Notes under the pieces: generated by a model | Database searches by the model: none | What the model saw: the letters and a program-made list of their open reading frames with translations, nothing else | What the model was told of the DNA's origin: nothing | DNA from: Lumnitzera littorea | Taxonomy: Eukaryota; Streptophyta; Magnoliopsida; Myrtales; Combretaceae | Assembly: GCA_024138015.1 (NCBI GenBank) | Contig: JAMXBB010000007.1 | Location: forward strand, 87,611,418 to 87,675,417 | Length of the DNA stretch: 64,000 bases | Direction of reading: 5' to 3' | Part shown: positions 12,782 through 23,100 of the stretch, in pieces | Position numbering within the stretch: the stretch's first letter is position 1 | Layout: each line of letters opens with the position of its first letter | Made by a program: the position numbers and the translations under genes

Positions 12782-13700
12782 CGTGAGAAAAGAATAAATA
12801 AAATTAAGCTAACTTCTATAGATCTATCTACTTCTTATTTGGATTGTTTTTCTTTCTTTTTTTTTTATCTTATTTGTATTTATATTTATATTTCTTTGAA
12901 ATCTAACATATAGAAAAGTCTTGTATTCATATATTACCTGTTTCGATTTTATAATTATGATGAAGGTGGTAAATAGAATGTTAGTTGGGAAAGAAATATT
13001 TACATATTTTTAAGAGAAAAAATTAAAAAAATATATTTTATACATTAAAAATAATTATTTGAATTGATATTTTTGTAAATATAAATAAATTAAAAGGTAA
13101 ATAAAGTCAATTTTATAGAGACTTGTATTATAAAAAAGAGGTATATATGAAACTATATTTCTATTTTTTTTGTTTTATTTTTGTCAAATACAATATTAAA
13201 GTAAACATAAAAAAGATACAAAAAATTGCAAAAAAGATAAATCAAATGAAGCCCTAAATAAGTTCCAATAAAGGACTTAGGGTATTTAAATCCCAAAAGC
13301 AAAGTCACCAGGCCTGAATTACAACCTAGTCCACACAAGAATTAAATTTCCTATCAACCAAAGAAAAAGAACAAGATTCCAAAGTAGCTTTAAATGTATA
13401 CTTTCTACATAGAAGAGGAGTTGAATAGTTTGTTTTTCAGTTTTTCTTTTTTCTTTTTTCAAAATAATGGATTGAATTGGGTATAATTGAACAAATATTT
13501 GGTATTTTCACATGCTGAGCCTCATTTTCCTTTCTAATTTTTTGCCACCATGTATTGGCCTCATCACATATTTATTTTTTGCACTTGTATATTTATTGCA
13601 TTTGTTCTATCACATTTCCATGAAAAATAAAAAGTTTACTAGTCGTACAATTGTATAAGTCATCCTTCACTACAACACCATTTAGAAACAACTATTATGC

Positions 13701-13703
<3 letters not shown>

Positions 13704-13737
<34 letters not shown>
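13704..13737. repeat. (AG)17 microsatellite
   Basis: A perfect 34-bp AG run on the plus strand. On the coding strand of the resistance gene it is a CT tract starting seven bases after the exon 1 donor GT. Confidence 0.95.
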
Positions 13738-13740
<3 letters not shown>

Positions 13741-13744
13741 TTAC

Positions 13745-14374
13745 CCGTTAGCAACTTTCAGAGACTCCCATCCCTTTAAAGACTCAACTTCTCTAAGAGC
13801 TGCCTCCACTCTTCGATAACCTCATCGGGTTGCTGCCTCTGTTGTGGAGCAAAAGCCTCTCCAAAACGACCACTGAGGTGTCTTACATCTGATGGCTCCA
13901 CCTTGTAAAACACAGGCAGAACTATTTGGTCTGCCTTTGTCTTGCACTCTAGAATATGAACAAGTTCTCGAAGACACCATTTACTAGAAGCATATTTCTC
14001 TGATATAATTGGTATTGAAATTTCAGATTTTTGGATGGCTTTGAGAAGTGCAGGCCCGATGGTTTCACCAACAGGAAGTTCATTGTCATCTCTATAAACA
14101 GAAAGCCCAGCATCTACAAGTCCACTTTAGAGATGATCGGTGAAGCCCACTCGAGTTTCTACACCTCTGAAACTCAAAAACACTTCATAGTTTTCATCTA
14201 AAGATGGCTGATTGGGTGGTTGTGTATTGATGACTTCTTCTTCATCGCTATTAACCAGAAAATTTCTAGGGTTGTTTTCTTTCTCTTATAAAGGAGATAC
14301 CCAGAAACAAAAATTGCAAGAAATGTAATCGCAAGAGACAAGAATATGTTTTGGATTTGCATAGATATTCCCAT
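13745..14374 (-). pseudogene. TNL exon 1: N-terminal anchor and TIR domain
   Basis: The ATG at 14374 starts a hydrophobic segment, IFLSLAITFLAIFVSGYLL, followed by basic KRKK: an N-terminal membrane anchor ahead of TIR. A one-base shift follows the basic cluster; the other frame then carries NYEVFLSFRGVETR, the canonical TIR start. The next conserved tyrosine (DHL-Y-SGL) is TAA at 14127-14129. Later motifs are intact: YRDDNELPVG, ISIPIISEKYASSKWCLREL (catalytic Glu within SKWCLREL) and VLPVFYKVEPSDVR. A second one-base loss lies after EEWR near 13805. The exon ends AACGG before gtaatt, a donor at 13744. The frame needs two shifts and one stop readthrough, so it cannot yield a full TIR. Confidence 0.85.
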
Positions 14375-16352
14375 TTGCACTCTTGACAGTAAATAAATCT
14401 ATCGACTTTGTCCGTATTAAGGCTTCAAACTTTACAATCAAGAAAAAGTGAGTGCAAGGAGAGTTTTGTCTTCTTATCTTATGCGAGTTGCGTTTTTAAG
14501 CTAGGTTGTCTCGAGGTTTTCCATCGTCGTTGGATGAAAGGAGAGGAGGAGGTTGAAGGAGAAGATGAGAAAGGAACAAGGCGAAACTGAACGCAAAATC
14601 ATATGTTTCGATATTATAAATGGATGCAAAATCATGTGTTGCAATGCTAGTGAATATAAAAATATAAGTGGAAATAAGTTGTAAACTCCATTTACAACAA
14701 TCTTTAATGAAATAAAATAAGCATACTTTATTCGATCACATAAACTTCGTTTTCTTTTTCTAATAATAGTTAAACAAAAGAAGCGCTTCAAACACAAACT
14801 GAAATTCACATCTCTATTTCCACTAATTCCAGTTGATTTCTCTTCTTTCAAAAGTTGTAAACAAACATGAACAACATCCATAATATAAGATAGATATTAG
14901 AAACAAGAAGTTTTTTTTTTTTTTTCTTTTTAGATTGTAATATATTGACGATAAAATTGAGGGTGACGTGTCTTTATACTGTACATATTCTGCTTTTCTT
15001 TTTAATTTTCTAAATTTTAAGAGATTGTTTCTAGAAAATAATTTATTGTCTATATTTAGGATTTTTTTTTTTTTTGAAATTTTAAAATTTGTGGGTGGCA
15101 GATATAACCCCATTCTATCCGCTCCTATCCTTCCAAATTCTGAAGTCAACATAGTTTCGAGCTAAGTAAACTGGTAATGGTTGGGAAAAGGGAAATTGCA
15201 CTTTCTAAAATAAAATTCTAAAAATAAGGCTATGGTACCAGTAATCATGTCTTGAAGTTATGATTTCAAGTTGTATTAAAATGGTGACTTTTAAGACACG
15301 ATTTCAAAATAGCTTTTCAATATAAGAAATGTGTTTCAAAACATAATTTCTTAACAAAATGAAATTGTGACTAGAAAACACAATTTCAAGTATCATGGTT
15401 TTGAAATAGTTTTAGCATGGTGCTATATTTATTAATTTTTTTTAAGTGCAATTTCTTAAAAAACTTTTTCCGTTAATGGTTGCTACTAATGAATTCTATG
15501 ACTTGAGTTGGAATATTTCTGTGTAAGTGTAAATACCTTATTGGTTGTTTGGTATGATTGTGGTGATCAAATGGGGTACATGAATTGGACCTGCTCTTGA
15601 CATTGTCCGAATTACAATTGGATTGCATTCCATTCGTTGATTGCTAAAATTAAATTACATTAACGCCATGATTGCGACGCTGTTAAGTTTCTTTTCTCTA
15701 TATTTAGAAGTATATTTGAAAGTTGGAATCGTGTATTTTTTATTCTGTTCCTCTTACATTTATTATTAATAATCAAATTATTTATTTAGCTTTCAATTTA
15801 ATTATATTATTCAATATTTAAAGATATTTTTTATAATTATTACTATATATTAATTTCATTGCACTTCATTTCATTCCATGTACATTTACAAACATGAAAA
15901 ATAATTTGTTATTCCGCTCCTTATTTCATTTTGTTTTATTCCATTCCAAACCATTATTGTGTATTGAACATGACATAACAATATTTGGCTAGATTAAAAT
16001 TGATCATGTATTGTATAATTTCCCCTTGTATTATTAAAGGGCATCGCTGCTATATATAGTAGATGGAGAGAATTTATTTCATCAATAAAATTATATTTTG
16101 CCATTTGTGAACTAAGAGATTTGGGATTGTCTGTGTTTTATGAAACTTAGAGTTTCTACTTTACCATTTTGGTTTCTAGACTTTTTGCAAGAGCTAAAAT
16201 ATTTATTTTGATTTCATTGTTAGCATAAATACAAATATATATATATAGGTATATTTGCTATCTACATCCTTTTTATATTAATTCATGCTTTGTTGGAAAG
16301 ATTTTTCTAGTTTCTATAGTGTTTAGAAGGATGTATTTGCTATCTACATCAC
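14375..16352. other. Upstream flank of the TNL, non-coding
   Basis: No gene seen. This would hold the resistance-gene promoter on the minus strand, but no TATA box can be assigned with confidence. At 15230-15420 a family of short related words (aagttatgatttcaag, gacacgatttcaaaa, aacacaatttcaag) recurs four or more times in both orientations and may be a decayed repeat. A possible MITE lies at 15541-15975. Near 16050-16110 a TATA-like ctatatatag is followed by aataaaa, suggesting an LTR scrap that I cannot delimit. Confidence 0.5.
15541..15975. mobile_element. Possible MITE
   Basis: The left end ttggttgtttggtatgattg and the right end attccattccaaaccattat are approximate reverse complements sharing a GTTTGGxATG core. 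The interior is AT-rich, non-coding and repeats words such as cattccat and ttcatttcatt, as in plant hAT-type MITEs. No clean target duplication was found, so this is tentative. Confidence 0.35.
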
Positions 16353-16420
16353 TTTGAGAGCTTGCATGTACCACAAGGAGGCAACCCCAGCCCCAAGCTT
16401 CACCAAAAGTGGGTCATCGA
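16353..16420. repeat. Interspersed repeat, copy A
   Basis: This stretch matches 57720-57784 closely: both contain ccacaaggaNgcaac and, 20-25 bases later, ccaaaagt followed by gtc. The family is not recognised. Just upstream, atatttgctatctacatc occurs twice within 90 bases. Confidence 0.6.
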
Positions 16421-17430
16421 AGGAATATATGCCAATGCAATCATGAAAGTTAAGAGAAGAATAGATGCTGTGATTTCCACATAATGAACTTTATCTTTGT
16501 AGTTGCTTCGACCTACATGAAAGGCATTCCTTGTGAAAGAAGGGAATTAGCTATGGCAACAAACGGAGGGCATTGTACAGCTTGGCCCCACCAAACTGAT
16601 AAGGAAAGCCTTTACATAAGTCATGCTAGTCCACAAAAGCTTGCCCTGAGATATTTATAGTAATTATTTTTTTCGATCACTTCCACCTTAGACTGATGTG
16701 CCATGACCCACCATCTGTCATTACTAGCTAATAACATACTAAGACTCTAATTATATTTTATAATCTCTACAACACATAGTTTATTGTCTAACTAATCTCA
16801 TAACATAAATTCTCCAACTAAATTTTAAAATATATCAGAAGTGAATATTTTTAAACATGAACAAGTTATAATAACCAAAAGTCTAAAAACTATAACTATA
16901 ACCTCATTGAAACATCAAAACTAACATTTAGTCTTAATGTAACTAGTTTCCTCTCCTGAATACTTCCTAACTAAATCTCATCCTAATAATGGTAAGCATA
17001 ATCATTGCTATCGCCATCCTAGTAGTAACAATACAAATCATCATATGCCGTTACGTAAAAAACACATGCATATGCCATTCAAACACACATTGCAAGCATT
17101 ATGTAATAGAAATGACAAACAATCCAATTTATTATCTTTAAATTTAGTCAACAAACATTACTAAGATTCTCATGATTCCCATCAAACTGTGAATTTTAAG
17201 TTGAGATATTGGTACACTAGATGTACCTACACTAAACAAGAGTGTAACATTGGTATCGTAGCCTTCGAATTTCCCCTAAATCTACCTCAGATCCTTTCAA
17301 TACATAACTCCACTTGGGATAATGTCACATACTGATCATGAAAGTGCCATTTTAGGAACATTAACACTATAGCCCCATGAACATAGCTACATATAAGCAC
17401 TACGATTTGTATTTTGGAAGAAATTGAGGG
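16421..17430. other. Non-coding DNA, nothing recognised
   Basis: No open frame with recognisable protein similarity, no terminal repeats and no RNA gene seen. Composition is AT-rich with many short A and T runs. Confidence 0.5.
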
Positions 17431-18527
17431 TGCTCAACTTAGGGCTCAATGTAAAGTGAGTGGTGTCAGCAGGTGTTTTGTTCATAGGATTAGGTGTTTT
17501 CTTAAGGCAAGGTTAGCATCTCATGAGTAAACTAATCGGGAGCTAATATCGCTCTCTTGATGATGGCCATGGTAGGCTTAAATCAGTTAAGAAGTTGAAT
17601 GTCCCTATTATATGGAGGATAGTGACAATATTGATCAACACTCCTAAAGCAAGAAAGGTCTTGGAATAGTCTTGAGAAGATAAGAAGGGAAAAGGTTGGC
17701 TTACCCTCAATAATCTAAGTAAACAAGATGAACTAAAAGAGAGTCGAGTATGGCATGAGTACATAAGGAGGCAGTAAACCTCTCAACTTATGACAAGTGG
17801 TATCAGAGCATAAAAGCTTCGGTCCAAATAATCTACCTAAATACTACCTACTATGCTTAATGAAAAATGGTAATTCTTATCGACAATTAGACTCATATGG
17901 ATGAAGCGTGAGAGAAGGAGTGGCCATTAGGTGGAGGATATTGTTGCTAGGGGGCAATTGTGTTGTAAGTAGCATTGAAACAAAACTCTACCAAAATCTC
18001 AAGAAAATGAAAAAGTGAACATCAAGGGATAGATCTTACCATTGGGTTACTCAACAAGAGGTGATCTTCAAGGATAAGAGTAGAAGGTGAAGGAATGCCT
18101 ATGGATGCTTAGTATCTCGATGGAGATGATCTTAGCATGGAGTTGGGCAATGCAAGAATAGGGTCGATAATCTCATGCAGAAGGGTAGTAGTGAAGTGTT
18201 GGCCCCACGATGAAGGCGTTATGGATTTAGGTAAGGAGGAATATTGTGGTCCATGATTTGGAAGGAAGTAAAGATATTTAACTTGGGGCTTAATGTGAAG
18301 TGAGTGGTGTCAGTAAGTAGTTTGTTAAGGTTAGGTGTTCTCTCAAGGTGAAGTTGGCCTCCCGTGAATATATTGGTCGGGAGCTAATATCGCTCTCTTG
18401 ATGATGGCAATGATAGGCCGAAACTAATTGAGAAATTGGACTTCCCTATCATGTGAAGGACAATGACAATGCCAATCAACACTCCTAAAGTAAGAAGAGC
18501 TTAGAATAGTCTTAGGAAGATAAGAAG
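17431..18527 (+). mobile_element. Small LTR element with tRNA-Met primer site, truncated at right
   Basis: Two direct repeats bracket about 480 bp: 17431-17795 and 18275-18527. They share many blocks, including gggagctaatatcgctctct and cttgatgatggc. The first ends ...tgaca and is followed after three bases by tggtatcagagca (17799-17811), the initiator tRNA-Met primer site, so it is a 5' LTR. A purine-rich tract, ggaaggaagtaaaga, precedes the second copy, as a polypurine tract should. The interior shows no pol. The second LTR stops exactly where a different LTR begins at 18528. It is best read as a TRIM-like or internally deleted element later cut by another insertion. Confidence 0.6.
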
Positions 18528-19569
18528 TGATGGATTTTCAACCTTTAGACCCCTCACTGGCAGCTATAGTCTCTTGCGAGGAGGATACTTTCAGGTTAGC
18601 TTGTCCAAAACGAGTTCTTGTATATGGATGAATTATAGGTGAACTCCTTAAGGTCCCAACTCAAACGCACTCTACTCTACTCTAACCCTTATCCAATCAC
18701 CAACCCCTCAAGTGCCAAGGCTAACTTACTGAGTGATGAGCTTAAGGTCACTGCACTCCGAGGCTTACTCTTTTAACCTATAGAAATGACAAGTTCTATG
18801 GCTGGCCTATCGAATGCCGAGACCGAGGCTACTATACCCCAAGGTTTACTCTTCTAACCCATAGAAATGACAAGTCTATGGTTGACTTATTGAATGGCGA
18901 GACTGAGGCCACTACACACTGAGCTCTACTCATTTGGCCGACCGAACAACATCCTTTATTTGTCTTGGTAACTTTAAGTACCAATCATTTGTAATAGCCA
19001 CAACTTCAATATAGCTCAAGCACTACGCCCTAAGATTTCCCAATACGAACCCATTGACAGGCTGTTACTTGTATCTATTTTTTTAACATTTGCACTATAT
19101 TTCTTTTCGTCATTTGTCATATTTAACCTTTTTTTGTACATACTACGAATCTCTTTCTTCATAGTCTTTTATCTAATTTTCTTTAATTTTATTGTTACTT
19201 TAAAGGACTTATTACAAATATTCCTTTTTACTATAACTGCAATCATCATATACCTTACACTTAATGAATATTCTAATTCTTGTGAGATACCTTTCTCCAA
19301 GTATATCTTCCTTCTATACTCTTATCTAATCTTACTGAGTAGTTTAAGATTAGTAGCGAGTAGATCTTAACATTAGCTTGTACGTCATATCAAGCAAAGT
19401 ATTAAGTTGTGTCATGTTCATTTGTCCATCATATCATCCGAGTAGCTTTACGTAAGCTACTATGTTTATTGACCCTTCCATCTTCATTTTCTTCGATATC
19501 TTAAGGGACCTACGTGGTTACTATTCCCTACAGTAAGTCCTATTGATTACTAAGTTCCTAAGCACATCA
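18528..19569 (+). repeat. LTR of the chromovirus family, separate copy
   Basis: Starts TGATGGATT and ends ...ACATCA, the same ends as the 823-bp LTRs at 30192 and 50477, and is collinear with them through most of its length (for example gagattagtagc, cattagcttgt and ctaagttcctaagcacatca). It is longer because of an internal 81-bp tandem duplication near 18763. It is followed by cttggtattagtgc (19576-19589), a decayed primer site equivalent to the one after the 30-kb LTR, so it is a 5' LTR with a scrap of leader rather than a solo LTR. Homology to the internal region fades by about 19610. Confidence 0.75.
18763..18924 (+). repeat. 81-bp tandem duplication inside LTR
   Basis: Two copies of about 81 bp, each containing tatagaaatgacaagt or its near-identical form and ending in gaggcNacta. 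A partial third copy may follow. The duplication is absent from the two 823-bp LTRs of the same family. Confidence 0.7.
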
Positions 19570-20091
19570 TATAATCTTGGTATTAGTGCTTGAGGTTGTG
19601 ACCAAAAGCTTTAAAGGTATGCAAGTGAGCTTTGGTTTATAAGCTGGCTCGTTTAACTTGCTTTTTAAATGAGTTTGAGCTGAGGTTTTTTTGGCCCATT
19701 TACAAGCCATATCCATTGTAGACATCTCATTTTTACCATTTTTTTTTCCATTTTTCGTTAATTGAGCTAGGTTAAAAAAATGAATATTAAAAGAAAAATA
19801 AAAAAATAAAAAAAGAAAATCAAGTCAAGTCGTAACAAGATGAATTGAGTCAAGTCGAATTGAGTCGAATTAAGTTGAATTGTTGGATCAGGTGACAAGA
19901 TAAGCTGAATTAATTAATTTTGGACCAAAGCAATATAGAATAAAAATTCATCTAATTTAGAGGGTCGAATTAGGATTTATTGAGTTATCGGGCTATATTT
20001 AATTAGGATCGGATTAGGCCTTGAAAAAAGATTTAAAAAGCTCGAACTAACTAGGGTTCTAGAAGTTAGGATAAATCTTTGATAGAATTGT

Positions 20092-20130
20092 AATCATATC
20101 TTTCGTATCTTTGATACGGAAGATATGATT
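20092..20130. promoter_or_regulatory. LTR palindrome next to TATA box
   Basis: aatcatatctttcgtatc (20092-20109) and gatacggaagatatgatt (20113-20130) are reverse complements at 17 of 18 positions, with a 3-nt loop. The TATA-like box starts about six bases later. The partner site in the 3' LTR (28173-28211) keeps the layout but has several mismatches. A hairpin or dyad of this strength beside the promoter could be a regulatory or attenuation site; function is inference. Confidence 0.6.
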
Positions 20131-20182
20131 TTAGGTTTACAAATAGCACGTCGATGGGGGATTTGGGAGAGTTTTTTTTTTT

Positions 20183-20290
20183 TAACTATACAACCACCAC
20201 ACAACCATTATACAACCATCGCACAACCACTACATAGCCACCGTACAACCACCATACAATCATCGTAGCACCACCATACAACTACTGTAA
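20183..20290 (+). repeat. CAACCACYR short tandem repeat, 5' LTR
   Basis: About ten imperfect copies of a 9-10 bp word of the form caaccaccaca or caaccactaca, downstream of the LTR TATA box. The same array is expanded in the 3' LTR at 28266-28420. Further on, words such as tcgcccaaccagttgcc form a second, looser repeat. Confidence 0.75.
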
Positions 20291-21421
20291 CACCACCAGT
20301 GCACCACCCAACAACACTTAGCTTGTCGCCCAACCAGTTGCCTAGTTTGTCGCCCAGCCAGTCACCTAGTCTCTCGTACAGTATCATCCAGTCTCTTGCT
20401 AAGCCTGTCACCCAACAGCACCTAGCTTATCGCCTACTCTTGCTCAGTAGCACCTAGTCTACTACCCAGTATTGCCTAGTGTCACCCAACAATGCCCAGT
20501 CCATCGTCCATCATTGCCTAACACCAATACGATCTAATGCTAGGTAAATTTCCATTAATTTTTTTTTTTGTATTTCATTAATTTATTTTATTAGTTATGT
20601 TTTTTTTCCTTTATTAATTTATTTCTTTTGTTTAAGTGCAGGTTTTAGTTATTATTTATTTTATCGCAATTTTTTTTAGTCATTCTAATAAAATTTAATT
20701 GAATTAAGTTTTTTTTTTTGAAAAATCATATTTTTTTAATAAAAAAATAATATTTTGACACTTAGTGGTTTTGAAAAAATAAAAAATCTTAAATTGGGTT
20801 TTTAAAAAGATTTAGTTAATTAGGGTTTTCTTTAAATTTGTGAAAACTAGATTTCTTAGGTTTTTTTAAATAATAAATTGATAAATAAACATAAACCTGG
20901 CTTGGTTTTTGAAATAAAAATAACCTACCCACTAAATATTTTATAAAAAGAGAACTACAACCGGTTTGATCCCGAATAGCAGGTACATAAGTACCTTCGG
21001 GGTAACCGTCTAAAAATAAAAATTATTTCCTTTTTCTAGAAATTCGTAATAAAAAATAATTTTTAATTACATTTTGTGAACTTAGGCATAGTTTTAATAT
21101 TTTTCGAAAAATTACATAAATAAAGCCTATCAAGTTTTTTTTTTTAATTTTCACATGGTAGCTTAGTCTTAATAGGTTAGCCCCCCAACTCAGTTTTCCA
21201 GTTTAATTTTCTAAAAAATAAATTTTTTAGAATACCCACAGATTACTAGTCAAATTAGGGTTTTCCCACCTGAAAACCCTAATTTTAATTTTTTTTACTA
21301 GTTGAAATAGTTGGCGACTTCATTTTTTTTTCTTTTTCTTAATTTAATGTCAAGTAATTTTTATTAAGAGGGCTAAGCTTAATATATGTTAAATTAAGAA
21401 AATCAAAATAGGGCTTAATAG

Positions 21422-21440
21422 AATTAGCAACTCCACTAGG
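21422..21440 (+). promoter_or_regulatory. Primer binding site candidate
   Basis: aattagcaactccactagg directly follows the 5' LTR. It resembles the tggcgactccactgggga type of primer site found in Tat-group Ty3 elements, with G-to-A changes at expected deamination positions. The tRNA cannot be named with confidence. Confidence 0.5.
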
Positions 21441-23100
21441 GAAGCTTAGTGGGTTAGCTATATGAAAATTAAAAATTATTGATGGGTTTTTTTGTAGTTA
21501 TTTTCTTTTTTATATTATAGTTGTACTAACGGGTTTTTTAGTGATGTAGTCCTTACGAAAAAAGCCCAGCCTAGTAGGCCTTCTTAGGGAATTAAGGGAG
21601 GTTCTTTTCATTTTTAGTAATCATTCATGTGTTTAGCTATGGTTGGACTTGTACTACTTTAAGAACTTAAGATGGGCTGCCATTATGTAACCCTTAAAGT
21701 CGCTAGGGTCATTATCCCTTCTTAGTAGTGATAGGAGAGCCCACTTAAGCTTCGATGTAGCCTACTAGGTGTTTCTCCAGAAAGCTTTGGAGCTATAGAG
21801 CTTGAAACCCGTAGACGCAGCCCTTTTGCATCATTATTTTCAAAAAAGGGGTAGTTATTTTTTTTTTAAATTATAGGAAAAGCCTAATTAATTCATAGTC
21901 GATTAGTCATTCTTTTTCAAAAAGGGGGAAATTAAAAAAATTAGTTACCTTATATATAAGTATTCATAAGTTTCATTTTTTTTAAATCTAATTTTTGATC
22001 TACATATAAATAAGGGTACTTTATGATCGTGGATTCATCGTACTTCTTATAGTTTATTAATAACCAACCCCGTTACATTGCACACATTTGTAGTATATTG
22101 CATAACATTTATTTTGTATATTTGTTTGTATATGCTATCTTTTGTAATATATGTGAATCTTATAGATTTTATTTTATTTCATTAGTAATAGGTTGTGTAA
22201 CCTAACATTTAATATAAAATACTGAAAATCATTAGTATTCCCCCTGTACCATAATGTACCAATGTTAAAAAAAACTTCTATATCAACTTGTAAATTTTTT
22301 GGGACATGTAAGTATGGAAATTAAGTATGATGAAGATTATTATGAAACTATCGTTTTTTAAAGACTTTCCAACAATGTTTTTTTTTTTGTTTTAAAAGGA
22401 AATTTCAAAAGAAATTTTATGATTAAAAACCAATTTCATGATAATTATTTACTTAGTTGATTTCTATTGCAATGCCCTACATGTACTATACTGTTAAAAA
22501 CTAACAAAATACAAAAAATAAAAATAAAAAAAGATTTAATCATTAGATTTCCATTGTGAATTATTTTCCATCTTAAGATTATTAATCTTGTAAATGTTTA
22601 AGTTCTCATTCTTCATGTTTAGCCCTTAAGTTGTCACGGTCCAGATAAAGTTTTCTTCATAAGTCATCACCCTTATATTATTTATTCAATAAGTTTCTCA
22701 TTGTAAAATAATTTCCACTTCTCCATATCATCCTTATAATATTATCATCATCCTATGTCGTTGGTCGTCAGTCCTAATGTTTTCTTTGTTTAGATCTGTT
22801 GATGTTAGTATTAGGCTTTTATGACATGAAATAAGTATTGATCTTCTAATAAAAGTTTCTAAAAAAAAAAAAAAAGAATGGTTTTCAAAACCAAAAACTT
22901 GATGCAGTGTTGCTAATAAGAATAGATTCTTGTAGGCTTTGAAAGATTACTTTTTAAATGATCTGGCCCAACTTGAAGCTTATAATCACTCATTTTCAAA
23001 AATAAGATGTTTGAAGCTCTTGAACATAAAATAACTATAGCTAAAGGGGTTTTGAGAAAGCATGTAAAGCAAGTTAAGACCAGGGCCCATACCTAAGCCT
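21441..23100 (+). other. Leader of the Tat-like element
   Basis: A non-coding stretch between primer site and gag. It includes a 15-base A run at 22861-22875 preceded by a stretch ending ttctaataaaagtttct, which looks like the polyadenylated 3' end of an inserted retroposed copy; its source and left boundary are not recognised. Nothing else is assigned. Confidence 0.4.

Larger units (their letters stand above)
11424..13744 (-). other. TNL intron 1, enlarged
   Basis: A 2.3-kb intron between the TIR and NB-ARC exons, bounded by donor gtaatt and acceptor ttgattactttgacag. It carries a CT tract directly after the donor and an antisense copia-type LTR at 12568-12781. Around 12180-12300 it also has a stretch with aataaa-like motifs followed by A-rich DNA that could be a retroposon tail. 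I see no gene in the remainder. Confidence 0.7.
7220..14374 (-). pseudogene. TIR-NBS-LRR disease-resistance gene, degraded
   Basis: Intracellular immune-receptor gene of the TNL class: a TIR domain signals by NAD-cleaving activity, an NB-ARC domain binds nucleotide, and LRRs recognise effectors or guarded proteins. Four exons can be placed from splice sites and family collinearity: 14374-13745 (membrane anchor plus TIR), 11423-10327 (NB-ARC), 9432-9145 (NB-ARC to LRR linker) and 9072-7220 (LRR). The joins rebuild family phrases across introns: VANG/YEGELVK and GMQ/GTEKVEAL. Lesions occur in three exons: a frameshift after the anchor, a stop and a second frameshift in TIR, three or more stops and a frameshift in NB-ARC, and a frameshift early in the LRR exon. 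I therefore call it a pseudogene. The LRR exon keeps an uninterrupted 550-codon frame, so a truncated product cannot be excluded from sequence alone. Confidence 0.85.
19717..21420 (+). repeat. 5' LTR of the Tat-like element
   Basis: Begins TGTAGACATCTCATTTTTACC, matching the 3' LTR start TATAGACACCTCATTTTTGCC. The TATA-like gtttacaaatagc is near 20136-20147, just after a strong palindrome at 20092-20130. A CAACCACYR array (20183-20290) follows within the probable transcribed leader. The end, ...aaaatagggcttaata, corresponds to ...gggcttgaca in the 3' LTR. It carries one copy of a 64-bp unit that is tripled in the 3' LTR. Confidence 0.8.

Noticed and set aside
7220..14374. Treating the TNL lesions as sequencing errors and calling an intact gene
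   Set aside because: Lesions of different kinds (true stops, several one-base shifts) occur across three exons, more than scattered read errors would explain; still, reads should be checked.
14501..15165. Overlapping open frames on both strands upstream of the TNL
   Set aside because: Hydrophobic and Lys-rich translations from T- and A-rich DNA; the two strands contradict each other and no domain is present.
19134..19370. 78-codon hydrophobic open frame
   Set aside because: It lies wholly within an LTR of the chromovirus family and is broken in the other LTR copies.
20208..20411. Minus-strand frame with repeated LGDKL-type words
   Set aside because: Produced by the short tandem repeats of the 5' LTR leader on the opposite strand.
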